A program made the position numbers and the translations under genes. From Thamnaconus septentrionalis (taxonomy: Eukaryota > Chordata > Actinopteri > Tetraodontiformes > Monacanthidae): DNA of 64,000 bases. Location: positions 13,768,273 through 13,832,272 of the forward strand of contig CM020510.1 in NCBI GenBank assembly GCA_009823395.1, given 5' to 3'. Numbering within the stretch: position 1 is the first letter of the stretch; each line of letters opens with the position of its first letter. This document shows positions 45,601-55,351 of the stretch, one piece after another. The notes beneath the pieces were generated by a model that did no database searches, was not told the DNA's origin, and was given only the letters and a program-made list of their open reading frames with translations.

Positions 45601-48600
45601 CTCCGTCCACTGCCCCCGGCTGCGTCCTCCCACCAGCGCTTGCTGCTAAAACCTGATCAATAATTCATAAGACGCCTTCATTAGCCCGCGCTCACGGTCC
45701 AAACACAAACCAAATCCTAATGCCGCTCAGGCATGGAACGCGCATCAATGGTATTAACGTTAGGATGACTCTTTAAAGGGCTCCTTTATGGGCAAATAGG
45801 GAGAGCCAGTGAGTAAGCTATGCATAACATAAATCATGCTATTAGCACAGGGTTTCATCGGCTAGGTACACCGCTCCGATTACAAATGCACAGTTAGAGC
45901 CATGATAATTATTACCTCCGAACAGCTTGCTTATGACTTTTCATCGTTGCACTTTGAAGAGAGAGAAACTTTGTTCTACATCTTGCAAACGAAACTTTGA
46001 GCAAACATCTAATTCCAAAATTCAGAACAAGTGCATTCTCACTAGAATCAAAGCACAATGTGCACAAGTTTCGACACAGTTTATCTTCCGCTTTAAGACT
46101 TCAGCTGGCAGATATTCTAACAACTGTGTTCCAACGCTAACAAAGCAGTAGTAGCAGTGTGAGCCTGGGGAGGGGTAAAAAGTGAGAAGAAAAAGCCTTT
46201 CAGCACCTGCAAAAACAATTAGCGGCAAAAGAAAATACAGTTGCCTTCAATCTGATCAGTGCAACAGCGATGAAACTGAACCGCAACACTCTGCCACCTG
46301 CGGGGGGGAAAAAGGCGACGGCAGAGCCGAGCGGAGACTCACACTGAATGTTCAACGTGTACGGGATGCGAAACTCGGTCTGCAGGGCCAGGTGGCGAAC
46401 CACGCAGGTGAGCTTCTTGCCCTGGGCGTAGCTCTGCGGCTGCCACAGGTAGCGCACGTGCGTGGTGCTGGTGCCGTTGGCCTCCTCGTGGCTCTGCTTC
46501 TCGCTGCGCCCGTACAGCTCCGTGTCCCAGAAGACCTCGGCGGCGGGGCGGCCTCGCTCGGCGATGCAGGTGGCCACCAGCGACTCGTTGGCACCGTCCA
46601 GCAGGGCGGTGGGGCCCGCGGACACGTAGACCTTCGGCTCCACTGAGGAGGAGGAGGAAGAGATAACAAGGAGAAAGATTACAAAATGAATATTGATCTT
46701 TTGTGCATGGACATAAATAAATAATGCTTTCACATAGTGCACGGACAATAGGAAGTGGCTCTCGCACGCTTGACCAGGCCGGCTTCTTCCCTTTGACATT
46801 AGCACATTAAACATTGATAAACCAGAGTCCATCGCACAGGCATTCCAGTTAGTCAGAAGTTTCTTTGACAAATTGTCTTCCTTGATGAAACTTCCCCGAC
46901 TGCAAGACTCTGCTCATCTCAATCAGTCGCCGATCTCAAGGGAGAACTCCTTAAAACTAGAGAGTCCAGCAGGCCCCCGAACCGCAAAACACTCGATTTG
47001 TTTTCCTGTTGCTCAGGAAGATGAGATGTTGAGTAACTGAACACTCCCAGGCAACGTGCAGCTGCTGCAACGTTACACTGACTTACAGTAAAAGAAAGAC
47101 GCAGGGATTTTCAGACACATCTGGGGGTTTTTTTCCTTCTTTTTATTTCAACAAAGGCTTAAATAAATAATGCGAGATGGGCTTGAACGGAGCAGATCAT
47201 GCATTTATTTTGGCCTGCCGTCGCAAGCCGTCCGAGATCCAAGACGGAGGTTGCGCACAAAGCTGGGAAATGGCATCAGCTGGCCGCGCGAGTTCGCGGG
47301 TAAAGTTTCACGCACGGCCGCCCGCCCGCCACCGGAGCTCCTTCTGCGTCCTGATTCTGCTGGCCTCCAAGGGGCTGCGCCTCCTCCGTCCCGCCGTCTG
47401 CAGGCTCTTAAAACAACACCGACAGCTGTTCCACTTACTGCATCGGCGACAGTTTTACAGGCAGCACGTGCGGGCACACATCATCCCGGCCCGCAACACG
47501 AGGCCGTCACCTTCCAAAGACATCTGCCACCCACCCGGCCGGTCGGCCCTCCCAAAACACAACCAAATAACTCTCGGCACCCTCCTCTTTATTTTTTTTT
47601 TCTCCTTTTCCAAAAATAAAACCCGGCGTCTCCTGCAGCGGCTGCACCTCCTGCATTCTTCGCTCACTTTCCTCGGGGCCCCTCCCCGCAAAACCTCTGA
47701 CGGTAAAAGAGTAGCAGCTTTGTTAGCGGCTGGTCGGGGGGTTGGGTTGGGTGGGGGGGTGGGGGGGCTTGGCTACGGCCTCAGAATAACTAAATCAGAG
47801 AGACGTGTTAATTTGGAGCGCTGTCAGGAAGGGAGGGGAGTGGGGGGGGGGTGGAGAGATGAGAGGAGTGGAAAGGCTTTAGTGGAACGGGTAATGATTT
47901 CCTTTCACAAAAGTGGCTTGCATAAAGGATTTCCCGCCCACGCCCCCCCACCCTCCAACCCTCAGCCACATGTGCAGAGGGAGCCACGGACGTCAGAGCG
48001 GGAGTCACTAGAAAGAGTACAACTCGCTGCCGCAGTGGCTCTAAGAAAGAAAAAAAAAAAATAAAAAAGTCAACAGCCGTAATTTGTCCGGGGTCTCCGA
48101 CGCGATTGGTGAAATATGGAGCTTGGGATCGCAGTGATTAACACGCTGAAACATGGCAGAGCAGCGAAGATCGATAGCCTCAACCTCCAGTATGATAATT
48201 AGACGGTCGCCACCGCGCAGGCAAAATATAATTTCGTCTGATAGGCTTTAGATAAAGTTGGGGAAATACTGTGTCATTCGCCAGAGCCGGACGAGCTCCT
48301 TCGCTGCAGAAAGAATCACGCGTTCAGTGTTGCGTGCCTTTCCAGGCCACTTCCAGCGTCTCTCTGTAGATCATTTTTCAAATGAATGACTGAGCCTAAA
48401 CAAGAACTGCTGAACCAACTGCAAAATGATGGAGCGACTTTAAAAACAAAACAAAAAAAAACAAAAACGCACTACAGGCCTGGAGGATAAAGATAAATAT
48501 GAACATAAGTGCAGAAAGGCAGGAAATGATCTGCAGCAACAGCGAAGCAAACCTGGCCAACTTTAGGTGAGCGAACAATTTGTTTTTGCAAAAACACAAA

Positions 48601-51160
48601 CTGCAGTTCATTACGTCCTTCTATTCACTTGTCAGCGCTTTCAAACAAAGGGTCATTCTAATTCAGTGACTTTATGTGTCATATTTTCCTCCTCCGGTTC
48701 CTTCCTGTTGCTTACTGGCCGGGGCTTTTTGGCTCGCGTGCTGCAACAAAGTTCCTGTTGGACATTTTTTTTTTTTTTTTTTTCTGAAAAGCTTGGCTCC
48801 GTTTTTTAAGAGACTGCAGATACACGGATGAAGAGAAGGGAACGAGGTGTTTTGGCCAAGACCAATAGTGTGTCGAGTATCAAATGATGCTGATCAAATA
48901 AAAGAAGACGTCGTTGTCGGGAGTGTTGCCTTTGAAACAGAGTCAATTTTAACAGCACCTGTTTATCATTAGGAAGTCGTTCTAGACTAGTTCCTCTTCT
49001 GGAAAGGATTGATTTTTTTCATTCTACCCGAGTTTATCTAAGGTCACTGAAAACAAAGTCAAGAGGTCCCATAAGTTTTCAAGCTCACACAAATCAAAAC
49101 TGAGGACTTTTTCAAAGTGAAATTTAAGTTGAGATGAACTAAGTGAATAAATAAGATAACATGAATAAAATAAAAATATTCAAACATAGCACGAACATAT
49201 TAATTAGAGTACAGTCATTTTGTAACAACAACCAAACAAACAGAAACAAACAAAAGCAAACGTAATTCTTGTAAAATGTCGCAAGATGAGATTTGACGAG
49301 AAAAACTGACAAATCGCACTTTCACTTTGTCAAAATTTCAGAACTATCGCTTTTATTTTGCAAAAAACTGTAACGGAAACCCAGCAAATGACTCCTGAAC
49401 AACGGCCTCATTTTAAAGCAGAACTCCGAATGTATTGTGGCAGGGTGCGAATGCATGTGTTTGCAGGAGCTTTACCCCTGCGACCGCCCGGGCGGGAGAG
49501 GTGTAGTTAACTCCGAGGTCCCAGACACGGTGGCTGTCACAGCCGCCCTTCAAGTACTACTTATTAGTCATCAGACCCATCTTCACTCTCCGAGGGGAGA
49601 CGAGAAACTACTGCTTACACTGCAGGCTACCTCTCCCAACCGGCCATTTAGGGCTTTAGAGCACCAGCTTGTGTGCACTGAGCAGGAGCCAGGGCGTATT
49701 TCATGTGCATAGACTGGGGATGCACCGATACCAGCATCGGGTATCGGTACCAATAACTGGGTTGAGTACTCTACTCGTTCTCGTTAATAAAAGCAATACC
49801 ACCCTGTTCTAGAAAACATGCTGGGGAATGTTGTTCAAATGACAGAACATCTATGTAAAGTAATTCTATAATGTGTAGCGGCCTTATTAGGTACTTGGTA
49901 TCACTGAGAAGTGAAAAGCAAGTACTTGTACCGTAAAAAAGTGGCATCAGTGCATCCCTAGCACAAACAGAAGAATATATAAACATGAGTACACTCAAGT
50001 ATTCTTGGATAAAAAGACAATGAGGATCGCTGTTCATTTTTTTCAAACCCACAAAATAAGCTACATGAGGATGTACGATATATATGGTTTCTGCATATTA
50101 CATTATGGGTAAAAAAACAAACAAAAAAAAAAGCTACCGGATTTGTTGTCTTCTAGCCTGAAGCCAACGAGGACTCCACGAATGTGGTTAAATCAGACGT
50201 CGGGCGGTAGATTTGTAATTAGGGTAACTAACGGAACTAACGACGAGCCTCGCTCCCGCAAAGAAAGTAGATGTTGCACGCCGCTGCTCCGAGGACCAGG
50301 CGCCGCAAATAAAACTCCTTCATGCGACTCGGGTCGAACGCGAGTGGACGTCACGAGAGTGGCGCTGCCACTCTCCCTGCAATTAAGTTGTTGTGCCGTG
50401 CATCAAGTAGCGTCGGGAAGGGAGTGTGCCGCTTGTTTTCATGTTTGGTTTTTTTGAGGGGGGGGGGATAAAGATCTAGTGTGTATTTGTGCCACGGTTA
50501 ATATGTTGGTGCCGTTTGGTGAATGAGTGGCCCAGGACAGCGGCTCGTCTTCCCTTCTGGCTCGGTTAAGATTAGAAGGCTTCTGCACAGCTGCACATCG
50601 CTACGGGGATTAATGTTTACGCAGCCTTTGTCCAGGCAGTAATTTGCAAAGCTCGGTGCCCTGCCCTCGAGGAAATAAAAAAGAAAAACACCTAAGCGGT
50701 CACGTCAGTTTTAGTTAATCACGAACGACGGTCGGCTTGGAAAGCAAGACCGAAGTAGAGCCAAAACAGCAGCAACAGCAGCGGAAAGAGACAGCGGGAC
50801 GCTGTGCCTCACCTAGTACATCAACGGTGGTCAACGCCTGGTCGATGCCCAGGGGGAACGTCGACACTTTGCAGATGTACGTCCCGATGTCGGCGAAGGT
50901 GGCTCCGGCGATGACGATGGTAGCGTCCCGGGCGGACGGCGACACGAAGGAGACGCGCCGGGCGTACTCCTGGGGGATGTAGATCCCGTCCCTGGGGTTG
51001 TAAACGGCCAAGGTGATGGTGCCCGAGGGCAGGCGGCGGTCCCAGGAGCTCTGCGTGAGGGTGATGTTGGAGCCGAAGTCTATCCTGCAGCTCAGCGTGA
51101 TGTTCCTGCCCAGCACGGCGTTCACTTTGTCGGGGACCAGCAGCTGGTTGCAGCTCACAC
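38715..51160 (-). CDS. nectin3: Nectin-3-like cell adhesion protein (5' partial)
   Basis: Nectins are Ca2+-independent adhesion molecules that pair across cell contacts and bind afadin inside. Coding exons in transcript order: 50813-51160 (V), 46343-46642 (C), 44813-44930 and 42375-42526 (split third Ig), 38715-39369 (stalk, membrane helix, tail). All borders are GT/AG with phases 1-1, 1-1, 1-2, 2-1. The V domain ends with [11 protein letters not shown], the nectin binding motif. The tail has [27 protein letters not shown] and [14 protein letters not shown], closest in my memory to nectin-3; nectin-1 and nectin-2 tails differ. The signal-peptide exon is not found. The stalk and membrane helix are in different frames. 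The teleost a or b paralogue cannot be told. Confidence 0.75.
39636..39673. repeat. (TG)n-(GA)n microsatellite
   Basis: About 11 TG units followed by about seven AG units in the nectin-like last intron. Confidence 0.9.
40442..40746. mobile_element. MITE with 3-bp target duplication (copy A)
   Basis: A 305-base element with ends AGCTGCGTTTC and GGAAACACAGCT, flanked on both sides by AGT (40439-40441 and 40747-40749). Its inside shares with the 54989-55348 copy the phrases TTTTTCGCAAAATAAAAGCGATATTTC (in parts), CACCTCATGAGAGCGT and TTTCCATGACACTTT. A 3-bp duplication and short inverted ends fit a non-autonomous PIF/Harbinger-type element. It lies in the nectin-like last intron. Confidence 0.75.
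42375..44930 (-). CDS. Nectin-like exons: split third Ig domain
   Basis: Exons 44813-44930 and 42375-42526, phase 2 between them. The first ends [10 protein letters not shown]...FTWIR with normal Cys and Trp; the second starts [11 protein letters not shown] and has [11 protein letters not shown]. The intron between them (42527-44812) contains the hAT-like element at 42625-43042 and otherwise no exon. Confidence 0.9.
42625..43042. mobile_element. hAT-like non-autonomous element
   Basis: About 418 bases beginning CTGCGTTCACACTGCC and ending GCAGTCTGAATGCAG. The inside has several copies of AAATCAGATTT/AATCTGATT-like phrases. The ends resemble a fish hAT non-autonomous family. No clear 8-bp flanking duplication is left. 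It sits between the two halves of nectin-like domain 3. Confidence 0.6.
44931..46342 (-). other. Nectin-like intron between domains 2 and 3
   Basis: No exon seen. The stretch 45650-45910 is free of simple repeats and has several TAAT and TGCAT-type homeodomain-like words, so a conserved non-coding element is possible. Confidence 0.5.
46343..46642 (-). CDS. Nectin-like exon: second Ig domain
   Basis: 300 bases, phase 1-1. It has [20 protein letters not shown] and [11 protein letters not shown], the standard nectin domain-2 pattern. This is the pattern repeated five times in the multi-Ig gene. Confidence 0.9.
49260..49385. mobile_element. Truncated copy of the 3-bp-TSD MITE
   Basis: Contains AACTATCGCTTTTATTTTG, CAAAAAACTGTAACGG and AAACCCAGC, matching one end of the copies at 40442 and 54989. 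The other end is missing or too diverged. Confidence 0.6.
49715..49961. mobile_element. hAT-like MITE with TSD
   Basis: A 247-base element with ends TGGGGATGCACCGATACC and GGCATCAGTGCATCCCTA. The flanks GCATAGAC (49707-49714) and GCACAAAC (49962-49969) match at six of eight positions, fitting the 8-bp target duplication of hAT transposons. Confidence 0.7.
50813..51160 (-). CDS. Nectin-like exon: V-set domain
   Basis: 348 bases, phase 1-1. The mature N-terminus begins near [15 protein letters not shown]. It shows [15 protein letters not shown], the F-strand DIGTYICK and the TFPLG motif of the nectin interface. Together with CD226, TIGIT and CD96, nectins use this motif for head-to-head pairing. 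Confidence 0.9.
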
Positions 51161-54100
51161 CTGTCGATGGGGGAAAAAAGCCTTTCAAATACAAAACCAG
51201 CAGCGTGTCGTAACAGTCTGCGTGTCACATTAAAGCGGGGGTGCGGATTTCAGTCGGCGTGAGGCGAGAGGGTGAAGAGGGTTACAAGGAGGCAGCTGAT
51301 TGGCTGCGGCGACCACTGACGGGGACAGACGAAAGAAAATAACATTTGGTATCGAGGATTTGGGGGGGAAAAAAAGAATTTATAACTCGATTGTGCGCCT
51401 CCGACTGTCATTTTTACTGCACCACTGTGAAAGCCAGGACACCAGAACACATTTTACGACTTCTGCATGTGCTGCAGCAGCCACGACATTCCGCGCTTTC
51501 GCCAAACCAGCAGTGAGTTGAGGATTTAACTACTGATTTGCTTTTTTACACGCTGCCACAGCATTTACATTCTGCATTTATCAACATCATCTACAACGTG
51601 TCATGAAAACCAAATAATAGGCTATACTAATCTGCATCTGCTCAGGGGTAAAAAAGTCACAAATCATCAGCACCTTTTTAAAACCAGCAGCGGAAAAAAC
51701 AACCCAGTGCAAAGGGATGGAACACAAGAGCGAGTCAGCATTTTTATTACTTTTACTTTTATATGGGGTTCTTAATTTGAGTTAAAACCTGCCAGTGGGG
51801 TTTTTTTTTTAATTCATTTGTTGCAATAAGTCATTTATACTGATGTAAGGTGAGCAGCCAAAGAAAGAATTTCATTTGCATTATTGTGCATGTCGATGTA
51901 TTATTATTATTTTTTTATTTTTTTTTGGAAGAATCACTGGACCCCTGATTGATACTTCAGAGTCCTGAAAACTTGGCCACAGCACGGTCACTCTTTCTTT
52001 CAGCAGTTTATATTTGGTTGCGTTAGCTCTTCATATTAAAGTTGGGTCAAGTGTTTGGAGTGAACCCACACCAGCTGTTCCTCTGAAAAGATCCTTGGTG
52101 CTTTAAGAAGAAGCATTGGAGAGTCAACTGTTTAGACAGTTGCTTGAGCCGACGACGCTCGTACTTCACACAGAACTCTTATTTTCTTAGGCTAATTTTA
52201 AAGCTCTTCAAAGGCAACCTCAACATTGTGTGCGAGCGAGCATTCTAGCCCGCTTGAACTGTGATTATTGTCCAAGTTTGACGGGAGTCAGTCTGTCTGC
52301 AAAAAATATTTGGATGGATTACTTGTATCGTGTTAACGCTGAGAGGTTTGGTGACAATTTCATTTTATGGAGAAAACAGAAGGTTGAAGCAACTGAGTTG
52401 ATCAAAAAGCACAAGACAGCAAATATTTTAGTTTCAGGTTCCAGGAAAAAAGTAGAAAATAACACTATAGAGAGTTGGCGCAAATGTTGCACGCTGCACT
52501 AAGAGTAATGTGAGATTCACTGTTGCCAAATGAGAGACAACATGGAGGCAAAATAAAAGAAAGTGCAGTATTTTGAAAAAAAATATTTAACTAAAAATAT
52601 GACTTTAAAGTAGCTAACACTGGTGTTTTTTGCTGTGAGCTTAAACAGAAACGAGTTGCTGATTAACACATTCAGCATTGTAAAGCCAAAAGAAAATTGA
52701 AGAGAATTTAATAATCCTTGTGAAAAAAGTTTGATTTCATTTTAAGTTACTGCAGATGTAGATGTGCATCTTTTCCTCATGGATGGAGTGAGAGTGCGCT
52801 ATGTTTGGGAGTCATAAAGCTCTACTTTGAACATGGTTGCGGATGTGTATGGAGTAAATCTTGTTAAAAAAAAAAAAAAAGAGAGAGAGAAAAAAAAAGG
52901 TCCACTGGCCGGTATTTTGAGTCCTTGGCATGAATGTGAGCGGTAACCCACAGTAATGCTATCTTGGTTTGTGAGGAAAAAAAATCCAAAAGAAGGCAGA
53001 GGCTCACTGAGCTCCATTTTGCCCCCTGTAATTTTAGTGATTACACACACAGACACACACAAAAACACAGTGAGGGAGAGTTTCCCTCCTCCAAAATAAG
53101 GAATAAAAGTGTGAGATGCTTGTTAGAGTCATGTATTTATTTAAACCGTCTTAAATGTATGTTGCCTATTGTCGTGTTATAATTCTCTGACTTCCCTGTT
53201 TGTTTGTTTTATTTACGGCCGTCTCAGCCCAAGTTCAGTTTTCAACTATGTTTAGCTTTTCTTTTCAATCTTGGATAATCTGAAGCCTTAAAGGAAACCT
53301 ACCGTCTTTGTCACATGGCATAAATGCAGTATAGGCTCTAAATAGAATTTTCTCAAGACTACAAAGACAATAAATAAGAACCTGGTTCTTTAAAATGCTA
53401 TGAGCAGTGCTATGATATGCTTGCATTGTGTGTCTTCCTGCGTTTGCATTGTGTCTGAGTCCCGCAGGCGCACAATCAAGGTCGGGCCTGTGTTGTCTTA
53501 GGGAACGCCAGGACCATTTGAACTGACACAACAGCTGTTTGTTGCCAACTTTAAAGAGCGAGTCGGTTATTTACGTGTCTCCAATTCTTTCATTAAAACG
53601 GTACAAAACGATAAACACTGATACACGACGGCCGGACAGTGAATAAAATACTTCGTGAAATCGTAAAAACTATTAGTGATCCCGCTAGTAAACCGAGAAG
53701 CGTGGCACGCGTCGGATTGCACTGACACATGCAGACCACGCTCTACTCGACCGTGCCCTACATACTGCAGCTACCTGACCCGCCGCCGCGACTGCTAGCG
53801 CGCCACAATTTGTCGATCTCAGCATGTCGAGTTCGAGACCTGTCAAAACACACAAAGAAACACGAGGACGTCTGTGCTATGCAGTTTGTTTTACAGTAAG
53901 CAACCGGGAGTGACTCGGGGAAAAAGGGAGGGTAGACGGGAGGAGGGAAGTGCTGAAGGCGACTCCACCCATAGTGGAGGGGAGACAGATGGCCTCTGCA
54001 TGGGATACCTTCAGCCAGTAGGAGAGTGGGGGAAACTTGGCACCGGCAGCCGAGAGCGTGAAGAACACAGCCGGGGCTCGCTGTGAGAAGACCGCGAACC

Positions 54101-54988
54101 CCGTTCTCTGAAAAGCTACACCGACATCACGGTATCATAGAGTACACAGGTACTGTACAGGGCTGAGGCACGACCCATACATTGGCACTGCCACTGTTGC
54201 CAAACTGTTGTGGTAGAGAATACTAAAGGACAAACGATAACATGAGGTTGGGGTTTTTTTTATTTTTGGTTTGGCTTCCAAACTCTGTGGGAAAGTCGTA
54301 CCGTAGAACAGGAAGAGGTCCGCGAGACCTAATTTGTCCGAAGAGAAATACACTGCACTTTTGCCCCCTCTCTCCCTGAGAACCTCTAGGAAAGAATGAA
54401 CTCATGGGAAGGCTATGCTCGCTCTTTGAAGAAATGCTTCATATTTGTTTCTTTCCCTCCTGACATCACTAATTGCGACAAGCTGCGCGAGAAGAAGCAT
54501 TGGTAAATCAAAACATTCCTCCTTGCCTGGTAACCGGCTAAAACATTCCACGTCGGCCACTCGATGAGCCAAAATCTCCACCTCCTTCGATCCGACCCAG
54601 CTACGGCCCGTGACATCCGCACGGGACGAGTCGCTCCTGGCTAGAGATCGTTGACATCTGAGCCTGCACGCCGCGACAGTGTGAAATGGGCGGCATCGAC
54701 GGCCAGAGTGCTTTCAGAGGCAATATATGCGCTGAGCTGTATGTAATGTTTATGTAGACAAACTCTGCGCATAGATTATGATGTCAAATGGCGCTCGCGA
54801 GGGGCTGATCTGAAGACCTCACAGGAGAAGAATGCAGACACGAGATCTGTGCCGGTGGGACTGTGGTCGAGGACTAAAGCAAGAGGAAACTCTGAGTGCT
54901 CAGCATTCAGGATCGACTGCAGTGAAAGTGAGGATGAACAAGCGCAAAAAGCAAGAAGCCAGAAGAAAAGAGTGTTGAGGGTGACACA
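51161..54988. other. Nectin-like 5' intron or flank, no exon recognised (part 1)
   Basis: If the signal-peptide exon is upstream, this is intron. No minus-strand hydrophobic leader followed by a phase-1 donor was found. Visible: poly-T at 51797-51811 and 51911-51927, A-rich and GA runs at 52865-52900, a short (CA)n near 53045-53060. Confidence 0.5.
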
Positions 54989-55348
54989 AGCTGTGTTTCC
55001 ATTACCCCTAGAATTGCACAAAACCTAAATATCGCAATAAAAACTGGTAACAGAAACACCTAAACTTAGAAAAAACCTTTCAAATATCGCTAAAAGGTTT
55101 TTACGCTCTCATGAGGTGGTTTTTCAGACGTATCCATATAGAGATATATCGCAAAAGTGTCATGGAAACACTTTTTTCATATTTCCGTGTCAGTGGACGT
55201 GACGTACGGGGGTCACGTGACCAGTTCACTGAAAGTGAAAATGGCGCGTTGTGTTTGGACGGAGGAGGAGACTGAATGTTTTTTGCAAGTGTCGAAATTT
55301 CCGAAATATCGCTTTTATTTTGCGAAAAACTGTAATGGAAACGCAGCT
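54989..55348 (-). mobile_element. MITE with 3-bp target duplication (copy B)
   Basis: A 360-base element with ends AGCTGTGTTTCCATTAC and GTAATGGAAACGCAGCT, a 17-bp inverted repeat with one mismatch, flanked on both sides by ACA (54986-54988 and 55349-55351). It is inverted relative to copy A at 40442. Inside, the plus strand reads ATGGCGCGTTGTGTTTGG and onward as MARCVWTEEETECFL, which looks like the start of a Myb/SANT-like DNA-binding domain; PIF/Harbinger elements carry such a gene beside the transposase. Confidence 0.75.
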
Positions 55349-55351
55349 ACA

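Larger units (their letters stand above)
46643..50812 (-). other. Nectin-like intron between V and C domains
   Basis: A 4.2-kb intron. It contains a truncated copy of the MITE family at about 49260-49385, a hAT-like element at 49715-49961, poly-T at 48767-48783, a G-rich run at 47740-47770, and an unexplained 888-base plus-strand open frame at 47177-48064. Confidence 0.6.
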
